Notes: generated from the letters alone by a model not told the origin. Positions 11,321 through 24,741 are shown, counted from the first letter of the stretch. The stretch: 64,000 nucleotides of DNA from Flaveria trinervia (GCA_025506515.1 CM046453.1:40493727-40557726); one strand, 5' to 3'. Numbers and translations are program-made.

Positions 11321-13578
11321 TCCCCATGTTTCCGCTTGATCTTGATCTCTAAGAGTGAGTGGCATGCCTTGAGCAGACATGCTTGATCTTGGCATCTTGC
11401 TAATGATCTCTTCTTCCAAAGCTTAAGTCTCTCCTTCTTTTCAATTATCAACCTAAGGACAATAGCTTAGGGAATTGGTTTCATTTTACCAAGCTTCCTC
11501 TTGGTGAATCCTTGACTTAATGGGTAATCTTTCATTTCCCTATCAGACTTTTTATAGGGATCAGGATATAAAGGTTGAGGAGTTGAAGTTTTCTTCTTCA
11601 TGGAAGATAGTTTTGGCTTATCAGCTTTAGGAGAAGAGTTTTCTCATACTCAGTCTCAATTGTAGGGTCCAACAGCTTGTTTAGTTTCTCTATTTCTGCC
11701 TTCATCCACTCATGAGTCATACTGAAAACTTCGTCAGAATCATATCCATGATTAATTAGAAACATGGCTTTCTCTATCAGATTATCTATTTGAGCCTTGG
11801 TCACCATTTCCTCTACAGACTTTTCTTCTTTCACAGGTCTCTTACTAGCCATTGGTTCATCAACCATATATCCTCCTTTAATCTCACCTTCTTCCAAGTC
11901 TACAAAATTAGTTTTCTTCTTCATTTAAGCCTCAGCTAATTCATGTTCTTCTAAAAACTCAGCTATAGCTACCAAGCTTCTTGGATCATCTGTTTGCTTT
12001 TCTTCACAGGCTCTTCTTCACTATGGGCCTTTTGCCCTTTGCCTTCTCAGATAAACACTTTCTCTTTCAGGTGTAGGTTTGAACTGAGGACCAGAAGAGG
12101 GTTCAAGCATTTCAGCTCCTTGAGGCAATTTTTCAGCCTCTGATTGTACTTGTTCATGGGAAGCAACAGCCTTTTCTTCCTTTTCTTTTTGCTCTTCACA
12201 TAGCTTTCTGATGATCTCCTTTTGCTTACACAGCAGGGACTATTTGCAAGCTCAACTCCTTTTCTATAGGGACAAGAGATTGAGGGATAACAACTATGGG
12301 TTCAGTGAAAGTCCTTTGATGAGCTAAAAAATCCCAAAACTCATCATCAATAATGAACTCTTCTCATGTGAAACTGTCTATAGCATTGGTCATGTCATTA
12401 AATTCAGCCTCTTCAGTGTGTATACTAGCTGTTGTCTCTAAGTATACTACCATCTCCAGGCTAGACTCTTCATTCTTTGACTTACTTGTATCTTCTTCTT
12501 TTTCATCACTTTGAGAAGAAGTTTGTATCTCATCAACTCTAAATCTTTCCTCATCCCTTTCACTTGCTTCAGCCTCAGCTTTACTCTTACTTTCAATCAG
12601 CATCTCAAGCTCAGTGATTCTTTTGTTTTGACTTTCAATTTGATTTTGCAAATTAGTGATAATCTCTTCTTGTTCTTCAAATATTTCCTCTTGCTCTTCC
12701 ATGGCAATGGTTTGAATAGCTAGTGTCTCAACATGACCATTAATTTCTTCTCTTGACTAATTAAGAGCAGTTGTTAACTTCTTAATCTCTTTATCCTTTT
12801 TCTTTCTTCTCTGAATCATATTTTTCTTTCAATGATTTCAGCTCAGCCTCCTTCTCATCCAGCTCCAACAATCTGTCTTGAATGATACCTAATCTCCTGT
12901 TTCGCAGTCTTTCCATCATTGCTACTTTCTATAGAAGTTCAGAGATCATCTCATCTTTCTCATCTAATTTGTTGATGCCAGATTCAGCATAGCTCTCAGA
13001 AAGAGCAGCTTCAGAGACAGTTTAATTGGGGCTATCCTCCTCATGAGAAGATGATTTGGATCTTTCTGAAGAGCTGCCAGAGTCACCAAACTCAACAGGT
13101 TCAGTAGAAATTGGAGATGGTTGGGCTAATTGGATAGGTGAATGGTGAATAGGAGATAAGTGTGGAGAAGTAATGGGCTTTGAATGGGAAGATTGTATTT
13201 GTGAGTTGTGAGGTGTTGGGGTTATTTTTGGGGATGGAATTTGTGAGGTGTAAGGTGTTTGTAGTGGGGTTCTTTATGGATATGGAATTTGTAAAGGTGC
13301 AACTTGTTCTTCAATTTGCTTATCAGCTGGAGCATGTTGTTCTTCACCTTGTTCATCAGGATTGATCTGTTGAATCATTCAAGGTAGAAGAGTAGAGTGA
13401 GCTCCACTGTAAAAATTTCTAGGATCCCTCTTTTTATTGTACGTATATGACTTAGCATCATAGTGAGTATATCTAGAACTTGTCCATCAACCACTAGATT
13501 GGGGATGGCTTTGTTTAAGAAACATTGGATGAAACTTGGGAACATTAAGAACTTGTATCTCCTTCCTTCTTGTATGTT
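11321..13578 (-). pseudogene. C1 ORF3, C-terminal portion (coiled-coil and acidic region)
   Basis: Continues the ORF3 interrupted by the solo LTR. Just left of the insertion the minus strand still reads RRYKFLMFPSFHPMF, the conserved patch of this ORF. Frames 12364-12702 and 11598-11924 encode Glu/Lys-rich coiled-coil sequence (EEQEEIITNLQNQIESQNKR) and a short MTHEWMKAEIEKLNKLLD segment. A Lys-rich basic patch (GFTKRKLGKMKP) lies near 11500. The function is unknown; it sits where some Sireviruses carry an env-like gene, but I see no signal peptide or transmembrane segment. Stops are frequent. Confidence 0.75.
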
Positions 13579-13583
13579 GGATA
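13579..13583. repeat. Target-site duplication GGATA (left)
   Basis: ggata directly before the solo LTR; the identical 5-mer is at 14518-14522. Confidence 0.93.
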
Positions 13584-14517
13584 TGTTGGGTTTTGTAACA
13601 TGTAAATCAAAGTTAGTTTAACCATTTTAAACTATAAAATGCAGCAAAAATAAGATTTAAACATGTTGTTTACAATCTGAAATTTATCACCATTTTAAAG
13701 CATAAACAAAATCCAAGAATAAGGATCGTAAATATATATGTGAAATAGTATGCTATCAAACCATAAAACAACCATAGGGAGTTCATTGAAACAACCTTTC
13801 TTGAACAAGATGTTATAGATGGATAAGATAAAGGAGATGATGTTCTTGAATGTGTAGTCTCCAAAAGAGAAGACCTCAAGCTTCTATACTCGCAAGCCCT
13901 TCCAAACACCAAGCTTGTTAGGATAGCAACACCAAAGAACTCTCTTCCTTGGCTCCTCAAGAATCCGACAATTTCAGCTTTGTTCTTTGTTGAATCCGAA
14001 AATTTCAGCCTTCTTAGAGAGAGTTTTGCAATGTGTGTGTGTAAGAAAAAGTGTGGGTTAGAGAGCAGAGTGTAGGAAGTGTCCTTAAGTCTTCCAAAGA
14101 CCAAGACTAAAGCAAGAACTCCAAGCCCTTTTGGGCTGCCGAATCTATCAATTAAAATGGGTTCCCCCCATTTTCATTTTTATAAAATGTTACACTCTTA
14201 ACCCATTACTTTATAAAATTAAAACCTCTTTTAATTTTATAACATTAACACACTTTTATTTGTTATTATTTAACTCATTTAAAAAATGAAACAAATAATT
14301 TCTCATGAACAATTATCCATATAATGTTCTTCTATTACAAAGCAACGTTTTAGAAAACCCATTTTCTAATTTGGTGTCAATATTTATTTGTATGATCTCA
14401 TCAACAAATAACATTTATTGGTGTTTGTATAGCTTGTTATTGGGTATGACCCGACTTGGATCATAACATACTAACCACATCAATCTTTTATGTGTCTTGG
14501 GCATATAAGATCCAACA
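13584..14517 (-). repeat. Solo LTR of Copia A family (934 bp) in C1 ORF3
   Basis: Starts tgttgggttttg and ends gatccaaca, matching LTR A end to end but with only one copy of the internal 181-bp unit. It is flanked by a perfect 5-bp TSD (GGATA) with no internal retrotransposon sequence, the mark of LTR-LTR recombination. Joining the flanks at the TSD makes ORF3 continuous again. Confidence 0.95.
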
Positions 14518-14522
14518 GGATA
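14518..14522. repeat. Target-site duplication GGATA (right)
   Basis: Second copy of the 5-bp duplication flanking the solo LTR. Confidence 0.93.
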
Positions 14523-15071
14523 CTAGGACATTAAAGACATAAGCTGACATATTGAATGGCCTATTTGTGCATAAAGCACAGATTCCTAATTAAGTAATAA
14601 CAGGGATATATTCCATCCTATTTTCCTTTTTAGACAAGCAGTGCTAAAAGATATGGATCAGAAACCTCCATGGCAAGTCTACCAATCCCTTTATAATCTA
14701 TTTTCCTTCAAGCCCCCTTCATATTCAATCTTAGCAATGAAAGTAGTAATATCATCATCTTCTAACTCAATTGGTGCATGCATCATCATTAAGTATAGAC
14801 ATCGTCTCACAGTTTCTTCAGTGATGGTCAGTGTATGCTCATCATCAATCCTCCCAGATAAAGACTTAACACCATCAGCCTCTATCACTTCAGCAGAGTT
14901 CCAGAATGACAATATGAGTTTCTAATATATGATAGGTCTGACAGTGATAGCATAAGCCACTCTTGTTGTGGAGATGAATCTGATCATGTCTTTGAGCCCC
15001 TCAGGCTCGAGTACATGAGGGTCTAGAAAACTACTAACGTTGTGGAGCTTGCTCCACGAGATATCAGCCAT
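14523..15071 (-). pseudogene. C1 ORF3, N-terminal portion
   Basis: Starts at ATG 15071 (MADISWSKLHNVSSFLDPHV). About 60 codons in, the frame is broken and then picks up the conserved block FWNSAEVIEADGVKSLSGRI followed by HTLTITEETVRRCLYL (14691-14912). The same block layout (FW ... I/V-T-x-x-x-I/V-R) occurs in the ORF3 copies of elements D (26885 leftward) and G (46157 rightward), so this is a shared, structured N-terminal domain. The role is unknown. Confidence 0.8.
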
Positions 15072-15756
15072 GTATTCTGCATTAGAGGCATATGAGTTAG
15101 ATTAATGATAATATATGTACGCCTTTAAGTAGCATTCATCATTTTGACTTTTGAGGGTCAAATATGAACATTTGCGGGTAGTGTTCCATAGGAATTATTT
15201 TAGATTGAGATATTGTCATGAATACTCATGTTACTTGATTTTCATGTTTGAAGATCAATTTTGATCTTTTTGACTGTTAATTGGATTTTATTTCAAGTTT
15301 TGATTTCAACATTTTCGGTTTCATGGTGCTCTTTTCATGTGATGACCATAACTTGAGATTTTCAGACTGAATCGTATTCTACTAAGTTTGCATGTTCATT
15401 GAAGTTGAAAATGTTCATCTTTTCTTGGAATAAATCTGATTTTGGGTGTTCTTTGTTAACCTAGGGTTCTAAGTTCATTATCAGTTCAAAAGTCTGACAC
15501 ATTAGGTTTAAACAATATAAAAAGTTTCACCTTTCGTTTGATAATACTGTTGTGTAGTATCTAATATGAGAACAGATTGGGTGAAATGAACTTGGATCGT
15601 TGATTGTTAAAGAATAAGATGATTGATGAGGATGAACAGTGTTTTCGCTCGTCGCACTATAGAGTCTCTCAAATTTGAAAAGTATTAAATGACTTTTGAA
15701 CTTGCTTTAAATAGTCAAAAAATGTCTTTTACAAAATTTTACAAGTTTCAGAACAA

Positions 15757-16545
15757 ATGCGGTTAGAGTTTTAATTTACTGTAGCAAATGTGGATGGTTT
15801 TTATACATCCGTATTAGTTTACTATTGTAAATGCGGAAGAGTAAACCTTCTGAGTTTGGACATCCATATTAGCACACTGTAGCAAATGCAGAAGTTTGAA
15901 TACTTAAGTTTTCTTCTATCCGCATTTGCGCACTGTGGCAAATGCGGAAGAATGAAGTTCATCAGCATTTGTGCACTGTAACAAATGTGGTTGATTAAAC
16001 TTTTTCAGCAATTGCTCACTGTAGCAAATGCAGCTGATCGAACTTGTTCAACATTTACTCACTGTAGGAAATGCGGCTGATCAAACTTGTTCAACATTTG
16101 CTCACTGTAGCAAATGTGATAGAATAAAATTTCGACATTTACTTGATCATCATTCATTATGATAGAAGAGATTAAGCACTTGTTTATTTTTGTTTGAAAG
16201 TACATGAAAATTGAAGACACACATCCACAAATGCGGATGATGAATCAACAAATGCGGATGAATAAAACAAATGCAAAAGTGTAACTTCATTCGCATTGAC
16301 AAATGCGGTTGAACACTTGTGAAATTTTTATCTGCATTGACAAGTGCGGTAGAACACTTTTGTTCCGCATAGGTTTTAACATTACAAATTTTTCATGTAT
16401 ACTTGTTTCACACCAAATGTGGTAGAGTACAATCTTTGTCCGCACTAGTTGCACTTAGAAATAAACAGTTACCCGCATTGGCTATATGCATGGGTTAGCT
16501 TCACCCGAATTAACCAATGCACTTACCTGCATTAACTTTTGAACT
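15757..16545. repeat. tccgcattt / aaatgcgga motif array in C1 spacer
   Basis: More than a dozen copies of aaatgcgg or its complement, mostly after the phrase cactgtagc. One pair forms a perfect dyad: tccgcatttg (15919-15928) and caaatgcgga (15939-15948), 10-bp arms with a 10-nt loop. Around 16018-16110 a unit of about 43 bp is tandemly repeated. The same word fills U3 of C1's own LTR (25113-25352). Confidence 0.9.
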
Positions 16546-17238
16546 TAATCAAATGATAATGTTTCTGTTTTGGTTTTTCTTGTTATGAAGAAATGTCTCT
16601 GGTAAAATTCTCTTATGAAGTTGTTGACTGTTGAGATTGTCAATTCTTGCTTGGATTGACTTGTATGTCACAAGTGATACAGGTTTCCCATTGTTTGACT
16701 GATCTTGAAGTTTTCATGCTTCCAAGAATCTGCATAGGCTGAGATACTATGTTATAAATTCTGCATCAACACATGCATTTTCATTTTTTGTTTTTAATTT
16801 TTAAGAAAGTAATTTAAGATAGAGAAAATCTATATAGACTTAATAAAAAATTTTAAATTACTCCCCCTAAAGTTTATATACATATTTGGATAGAAACTTT
16901 AAAGAATTAAAAACCTTTTGAATATAATTTTGATTATTAATAATGAAGAGAAGTATATCTTTTGTTGGAGTCATATCAATCTTCCATTACACATGTGCAT
17001 CCTTTATGATAAAATGGACATGTTTAGGAACTTGATGATTGAAGGTATGTTTGTCCTCTTAAACTCATACCAGGTTGATATTTTGATGCAAGTGATATTT
17101 ATCATGTTTTTGGTTGATTTAATTATTCAACATGTACCTCACACACAAAAACATGGAATGATCAACCGTCCTTATACAATGCATTGTAGAACTTTTTCAC
17201 AACTTTCTTTACCAGGTTACTTAAGTTATGAGACCTCA

Positions 17239-17425
17239 TTTTCACTGATCCTCATTGGGATTCTTTTACTTTGATCATTTTCATGATGATCCACATTGGG
17301 ATTCTTTTCACTTCACTTTGGAAGGTGATCCATGATTGGATTCTTTTGTTCATTCACTTGGAATGTATTGCTTTTGTAGATTCATCCAATTTGGATGTGT
17401 TCCTCATTGGAAATCTTTTGGATCA
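17239..17425. repeat. Degenerate tandem repeat (gatcc-attgggattctttt)
   Basis: Four imperfect units built on ctcattgggattcttt, spaced about 45-60 bp, at about 17249, 17292, 17332 and 17410. They lie just downstream of C1 pol in element sense. No function apparent. Confidence 0.65.
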
Positions 17426-17828
17426 GTACATCTACACTATGTGCTTATTTCATCATGTCTTTGTTTAGCAAAACAAAGATGAAACTTGATGTATGTGAAA
17501 GAGATTCATAAAGTATCATTACTTGGTGTGTTTAGGTTACTACATAAACATGCACTCAGATAAGCCAATACATACCTGTACTTTAAGATGAGTGTTTCAC
17601 CATGGAATAAGATTTTAATTCATCACTGCATATATTTTCTCTTCCAAGTTGAGCCTACCAACATATCTGGTAAGTCATGACAGTCTCTCAAATTTTGAAA
17701 TTAAGCATAGTGAATGATATAGCGACTGTAATTATATCATTTCCCAAAATATTCTTTTCTTCATCAAAATTGACTTCTTTTTGTGATTTTCTGATATTTT
17801 TGAAATGTTTTTGATGTTTTAATTTGTT

Positions 17829-20800
17829 TTATTCAAGGTTAATCATGCCTATTGATTGAACTAGGAATTCAAACCTACCATGTTCAAATGCCTTAGTAAA
17901 TAAATCAGCCAATTGATTTTTAATAGGTACTTGAATCAATTTGATTAACCCCTTTTCAGCACGGTCTCTAAAAAAGTGATATCTAATTTCAATGTGTTTT
18001 GTTTTTGAGAGCTGAACTGAATTATTTATAATGAAAACAGCTGCTATGTTGTCAACGTGAATTGTCTGTGCAAGAAGTTAAAACCATAATAAAGCATCTA
18101 GTTTTGAATCCAGAGTACTTGAGAGCAGCATGCTGATGCTGCAATAAACTCAGGTTCTACACTTGAGACAGATACATTTGTCTGCTCCTTGCACTGCCAG
18201 GAGACCAGTCTGGGACCAAGAAATTGACAACCGCCAGAAGTGGATTTCCTATTGAAGTTGCATCCTCCATAATCACTGTTAGTGAAGGCATGGAGATTGA
18301 AGTCTCCTTCCTTTGGATACCATAATCCAAGAGCTGGTTTGCCCTTAAGATATCTGAATATCCTCTTGACAGCATTTACATGGGATTCCTTAGGATCAGC
18401 TTGATATCTGGCACAAACACAAACACCAAACAAAATATCAGGCCTACTGGCTGTTAGATACATAAGTAAACCGATCCTAGATCAATAGTGAGTCTGATAC
18501 ACTTATTTGCCTTCTGGATCAGGTCCAATCTTCACTTTAGTATCCACATGAGTTCTAATAGACTGATAATCAGCAAAGTGGAACTTCTTCAACATAGTTT
18601 CCACATATTTTGATTAATTGATGAAGATTCCATCTGCTATTTGTTGGACTTGCACCCCTAGAAAGAAAGTGAGTTCCCCTATTGCACTCATTTGGAATTT
18701 TGAATGTATAAGGTCTTCAAACTCTTTACAGAGTTGCTTGTTTGTTGAGCCAAAGATGATATCATCCATATAAATCTAGACTAACATCATGTCTTTTCCT
18801 TTTCTCTTTCTGAAGAGAGTCTGATCAATCTTTCCTCTTTCATATCCATTTTCAACAAGAAAAGATTATAAAGTCTCATACCATTTTCTTGGTGCTTGAT
18901 GAAGACCATACAGGGCTTTGTCGAGCTTGTACACCCTACGAGGGAAATCTAGATCTTCAAAGCCAGGTGGTTGACTCACATAGACTTCTTCAACAATCTT
19001 TCCATATAAGAATGCACACTTGACATCCATTTGATAAATGTAAACTCCATGGATGTAGAATATGCTAGAAAGATTCTTATTGCTTCTAATCTGGCAACAG
19101 GTGCAAACACTTCATCATAATCAATTCCTTCTTCTTGAGTGTAGCCATATGCCACCAGTCTTGCTTTGTTTATGATGATGATTCCTTTATCATCAGTTTT
19201 GTTTCTATACAGCCATCAGGTGCCGATAGGGTATTGTCCTTCAGGAAGGTCTACCAGTTGCCATACTTCTTGCTTCTTGAATTCGAGCAATTCTTCAATC
19301 ATTGCTTCAATCCAACTATTGTCTTGAAGTCCCTCTTTGATGTTCTTGGGTATTGTTTGACAAAGAAAGCATGTGAACAAATAGATATTTGTGATACTAG
19401 ACTTGCTTCTTGTCACCCTTTTATTAACTTTACCAATAATGTTTTCCATTGGATGATTCTTGTGTGTTCTGGTTGTTGGAATTTAGTCACCAACAATGGT
19501 TACATCAAGATTGGAGACATTCAGATCATTATGGTTAGATGCACCTTTATCTTATACTGTTGTGGAATTATGAAGATAATCAGACTCCATTTCATTGATT
19601 GCTTCAACTTCAACAACACTTTGGTTGCTTTCATCATTTGATGTTCTTTCTGTTTCAGCTAGAGGAGTAGCTTGTTTTTTATTTATGATCTCTGTTGACA
19701 GATCTTTTGAAAGTGATGGTAATAGGCTTGGACCTCCTTTAGTTGAAACATTTTGATTTTGTGATGACTGTCTGATTGGATCAGCTTGGAGAGGAACATC
19801 TTCATTCATGTATTCCGTAGATGTAGGATGAATCAATGGAAAGTCATCTCTTCTTTCTACACCTGAAGAAGCTTCACCTAAATGTAGATTTTTTGCATTA
19901 GATAAGTGAAATTGATCAAATGATTTTGTAAATAAGTCAATATCAAACAACCAGCCGAGACCATTTGTAGATTTAGGAAACAAGTGTTGAATTGAACATT
20001 TGTCGATTCATCAATAATGTTTAATCTACGATTAAACACTATGTAAGCCTTTGAAACAGAAGAATAACCTACAAAGAATCCTTCATCAGACTTAGATGAA
20101 AACTTTCCCAAATAGACTTAGGTGTTTAATATTGAGATAGGACTACCAAATGATTTAAGAAATTCAATAAATGGTTTTATGTGAAACAACAGTTTATATG
20201 AAGTCATGTTACTCTTTTTATAATCGGAGTTTGATTTTGCAAAAAGCATAATGTGTTAACTGCCTCTGCCCAAAAGGTAATAAGCAGATTAGCATCGACT
20301 AGCATTGTTCTTGCTGCTTCAATTAGTGTTCTATTTCACCTTTCAGCTACCCCATTTTGTTGAGGAGTTCTAGCTGCACTGAATTGATGAGCAATGCCTT
20401 TGGTTGCACAAAATAAGCTCATATCTTCATTGTTAAACTCAGTTCCATTATCAGTTCTAATTATTTTGACCTTATGATCAAGTCGATTTTCAACTTTTGT
20501 GATAAATTTTTGTATTATTTGGGATGCCTCATTTTTATGAAGTAAGAAGAAAACCCATGTAAATCATGAAAAGTCATCAATGATCACCAAACAATACTGT
20601 TTCATTCCAATGCTCATTACATGAGTTGGTCCAATAGATCCATGTAAAGTAACTTTAATGGAGCATTGTGTGTGTTCACTAGCTTGGATTTGTGAAAAGA
20701 TTTATGTTGTTTTCCTTTGAGGCACGCTGAATAGTGATTAACAAAGTGAAAATCTTTTTATGGAAGACCAAAGGACATAGCTTCCTTTGACCAATCTATT

Positions 20801-21290
20801 CATGTTTTTAAAGTTTGTGTGCCCCAAACGTTTGTGCCAAAGCTGGGACTCATCAAATGATGCTTGTGACAGAAGGCATGTTTCTTCTATTGATGTTGTA
20901 GAATTTAGGTTTAAGACATAGGTGTTATTCTTCCTTGGAGTCTTTATGACAACCCATTCTTTAGATATCTGAAATCCTGGTTTTAGAATGCATCAATGAG
21001 TGTCGATAAAGTGAGTTGAATATTTCTTGTCGCAGATTTGAGACACGCTTAGAAGATTGAAGTTCAGTTGTTCATAGTAGTTCACTTTATCAAAGCTTAG
21101 TATCCTACTTGTCATAGATCCTTCACCAGTAATTCTTCCACCTTGTCAATCTCCTCCAAATGCCACAGTAGTTCCTTGAATTTGCTTGAAGTCATGAAGG
21201 AGGGAACGATCTCCAGTCATGTGTCGGGAACATCCATTGTCCACATACCATACGCTATTAGACCTATATGGATGACCCTGCAAGCACAAA
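17829..21290 (-). pseudogene. C1 pol (protease, integrase, RT, RNase H)
   Basis: Protease near 21255 reads VWYVDNGCSRHMTG: the usual D-S-G active site is D-N-G. The pre-integrase LWHKRLGHTNFKNMNRLV is near 20800. Integrase core: IIRTDNGTEF (catalytic Asp) and TPQQNGVAER (catalytic Glu) between 20350 and 20470. RT: ARLVAYGYTQEEGIDY near 19140 and a YMDD catalytic box at 18761-18772. RNase H, 18463 to 17865: TASRPDILFGVCVCARYQ, then KSTSGGCQFLG and IHVDNIAAV-type sequence, ending GRFEFLVQSIGMINLE at stop 17829. Frames 18098-18463 and 19216-19449 are the longest intact pieces; RT has many stops. Would copy element RNA to DNA and integrate it; not functional as it stands. Confidence 0.9.
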
Positions 21291-24200
21291 ATAACTAATT
21301 AGAATGTGGAACCCAAGCTATGATAGTCTTGGGTTTCCAGTTCCTATCCATTATGGTGACCTTTTTATACTTTCCTCTAAATTGTGATCTATTTAGAGGT
21401 GACCTTGGAGATTGCTTGTGATATTTTGCTGGAGTCATCTCGTCAACATCATCTGAAAAGTCAGAGGAGTAGTGAAATCTTTGATCTCTATTCTTTTGAA
21501 GAAATATATAACCGATCCTGATTATCAAAAATCATTTTAGGTTTTGGAAGGTCAAACATTTGCTTAATAATGTGATGGTAGTTTCCTTGACTCTTACATA
21601 TTTCTTTTGTGTTACTCTTATCATTGTGTGATCTAGATGTCCTAGATTGATTTGTGTCCAAATGACTCCTGACATGGAGTTTACCGGATGATGTTGTTGA
21701 GATGGGTTTATTCTCAGCAATTCTCACTCCTTTCTTATTGAAATAACAATCAGATGTATTGTGATTGTTCAAATCACAGACTGAACAATATTTGTTAAAA
21801 TAGTAGTTTTTGGTAGAGTGGTTGTTCATGTCACAGATAGAGCAATATTGATTGTAAAAGCACTCTTCTATTTTGTGCTTGAGCGTATCACATATGTCAC
21901 AATACATTGTTTGTTCCTAGAAGATGATTTTGATTTGTGGGACTCAGCTGATTTTCCTATTTACAGCTGAGTCACTTTCTTTTGCTTAGGGGAGGAATCA
22001 AAATCAGCCCCTTTTGTAGCTTGCTTCACAACATTACTTTTGTTAGATTTTTTGGGTTGTTTTTGTTTCTTCGACCCTTTCTTTACCTATTTCTCAAATT
22101 GGTCAACGTGTGCCTTGTTGCATATGTCAAATCCAACTCCTCTCTTAATTTTGAAGATTGAGGGTCTGATAGAGTTTTACATGTTGAAACCAGTAATCTC
22201 TTTTGTTTCCTTTGCAGTGAAAACTTGTCTCATTTGCTTGATTTGCTTCATTTTTTTGGAGATATAATCTCATTATCAAAACTGCTTTTAGCAGTGGGTT
22301 TCACTGACTTCACAAATTTCTTTTTACCTTTTAAACAGAAGGTATGAATTTCATAAATGGAACAATTGCATTGATGGGGCTTGTGGGTTTGATGACACTC
22401 ATTGCCTTGTCTGAACACTCTTTGATTTTAATTGGGTGTCCTAATATGATTTTATCCTCATTTGTTTCAATGTAAACATTTGGTTGATTTTGAGGATTTG
22501 TGATTGGTTTTACTATTGTTTTTGGTTTAATAGTGTTAGGTTCAATTTTCTCATTGAGTGTAACAGAGTCAGGCATGACAGTGTTCTTGTCATTATATGG
22601 TGGAGGACAAGAGTTATATCCGATCCCAGACATGTCTTTGGGATCCTTTTGAGAATCAAGCATCTCTTGCAGCTTGACTAAAGATAGTTGAAACATTTCC
22701 ACTTTCACTTCAATAAGAGTGTACATTTCACCATGTAATTTTTCAATGTTAGGTATGAGAGATTTTATTTTGATTTCAAAGCGTTTTAGTTCTTTCTTGA
22801 GCATCTCTGACTTAACCTTTTCCTCTTTTATTTTATCTACAAGTTTATAGTTATTCTCTTTATAACCTTCCAGTTCAGTAATGCATTTTTCACTAAAGAA
22901 GTAAGATTTTACCTCACACGGCATGGGAGATGGACCATCGTTGATGTGAGCCATGAGTGCATGATTTTGAGATTGAGGCTTTACTTCCTCTGCATACAGG
23001 GTCCAGTCACATACTCCATCTTGCTTAATCACAAGAGCATTTTCAGATGACTGATTGCTTCCATGAGCTTGGTTTGTCAGTTGAGGTTGATTCTGATATG
23101 ATTGGTGTTGTTGTGGATGATGATACTGCGCTAATGATTATTGGAGTGAAAGTTTGAGTTTGGGTGTGAGGATGGCTAGCTTTGAGAATTCCTTTGAAAG
23201 TTGTTTCTTTTGGGAGCATTACATTCTCTTGAGAAGTGGCCAGTCATGCCACAGTTGAAGCACTTCACTTTGGATTTGTCATATCCAAGCTTTGTATTTT
23301 CATTAAGGTTGAGCTTTCCGTCTTTTCTGAAGAACTTCTTTGCTCTCATAGCAATCATGACCATTTGCCATTGTAGATTCATTTCTTCTACATCATCTGG
23401 ATCCATTTCTTCTAAGTCTTCCTGGATAAGATGTGCTGATATGAGTCTTCCTCCCAAATAGGCTTCAAAACTTGTAACAAAGACATTGTAAGTTGCCTTT
23501 TGTTCTTTAGATCTTGTGTCATCTGGAGTGGTTGTAGGAGTTTTAGTGAATCTTGATGCTTGGGATGATGTTGATGAATGATTAATTGGTGGAGTTGCAA
23601 TGAACCCAGTGGTATTCAGTTGATTTCTTGAAGAGATGAAATCATCCTCCTCAGTAATGAAGACATTTTCCACAGAATGAGATTCTAATGGAAACTTGTA
23701 TGCCTCGATCACTTTGGGTCCTCCCAAGTTTCTTCTTCTTTCAACTAGCTCCAGTGCTTCTATCTCGGCTATCATTATATCCAGTGTTGTACTCTCAAGA
23801 TCAAAAGTGTTCTTTAACATGGTCACATTTTTTTCCAGGTCTCTGGAAGACTGTGTAGCATTTTCTTGTTTAACTCCTTGACTTTGTAAGTGACTCCCAT
23901 GATTTCCAAGTCATTTACCAATTGTACAAATCTATACAGTTGTTTAGATATGGACTCCCCTTTGGAGTGATGAAATGTTTTATACTGATTAACAATTTTA
24001 TCCTTGTTAATCTCTACAACTTCACTGCTTCCCTCACACATAATTCGCAGTGCATCCTATACTGCTTTAGCAGTACCATACTTCTCTAGTCTTTTCAGTA
24101 CATCCATCTTGAGTGCTTGAGTGAAGATGGAGTAAGCTTTGAGTTCAATCTTGATTTTCTTGTAATATTCATCATCAGAGTCAGATCTTAAATGGTATTC

Positions 24201-24402
24201 TTCTTGTCTTGTAGATGGAAGCTTGGTCTGCAGACAGAGTGATAGGGATGTGTGGACCCTTGCATATTGAGCTTCAAAAGTTAGGATCTACACCTGTAAT
24301 GTAATTTCTGAATTTGATTTTCCACTGCTTAAAGTCAGATTTATGTTTAAGCATGGGAGGTTTTGGTGTATGACCAAGTTCTGAAAAAGTATGAGTATCC
24401 AT
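21291..24402 (-). pseudogene. C1 gag, extended Sirevirus type
   Basis: Starts at ATG 24402 (MDTHTFSELGHTPKPPMLKH). The gag domain continues through the 23823-24041 frame (YKTFHHSKGESISKQLYRFV) and 23176-23826, which ends in a CCHC knuckle CFNCGMTGHFSREC after KLGYDKSKVK. Then comes a long C-terminal extension (22331-23032) with a coiled coil (KIKEEKVKSEMLKKELKRFE) and a Pro/Asn/Ile-rich tail. Next is an unusual cluster of three tandem zinc-knuckle-like modules (21488-21907). Frameshifts and stops separate these parts. Gag would form the virus-like particle and bind RNA. Confidence 0.88.
21730..21907 (-). other. Triple tandem zinc-knuckle-like modules in C1 gag
   Basis: Three 18-residue modules in a row, each starting YC and ending near FN: YCDICDTLKHKIEECFYN, YCSICDMNNHSTKNYYFN and YCSVCDLNNHNTSDCYFN. 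Modules 1 and 3 are complete C-X2-C-X4-H-X4-C; module 2 has lost its last Cys (Tyr instead). Element D has only one such module at the matching place (CEICGKFNHLSDEC, about 31370-31420). So C1 shows local duplication of a second RNA- or DNA-binding knuckle. Confidence 0.88.
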
Positions 24403-24741
24403 TTTAACAGGTGGTTTTAACTTGTTTAAGTATAGATTAGATGAGTTGTAAGTTCAATTAGTCCAACTGGTCCAAATCATCCAAAACAGGTTTCAAAATC
24501 AGATCTGTTACTATTCTGAGTTTCTTGTTGTTAATGTTTGCTATATCAACTGTTCACAATTTCGAGAATGAAGACAGTTGTTGTGTTCTTGAAGAAAGAG
24601 CTTGAATAGTAACTGTTGATGAGTATTATCTGCTTGTTTACTAAATAGAGGTGATAGAACACTCTATTAGCAACTCGATCACCAGATCAATCAAGTTCTA
24701 TTCGGATCTAGGGTAGATCTAAAAAAGAACTGAGAGCCAAA

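Larger units (their letters stand above)
15072..17828 (-). other. C1 pol-ORF3 spacer
   Basis: Long non-coding stretch between the pol stop and the ORF3 start. It holds the motif array 15757-16545 and a short tandem region at 17239-17425. No convincing ORF on either strand. A clear TATAAATA box is not seen before ORF3 (only a weak minus-strand TATATTA-type run near 15108-15115). Confidence 0.7.

Noticed and set aside
11598..12702. Glu-rich ORFs as a host coiled-coil gene
   Set aside because: They continue the retroelement ORF3 on both sides of a solo LTR, contain stops and lack plausible introns or a promoter.
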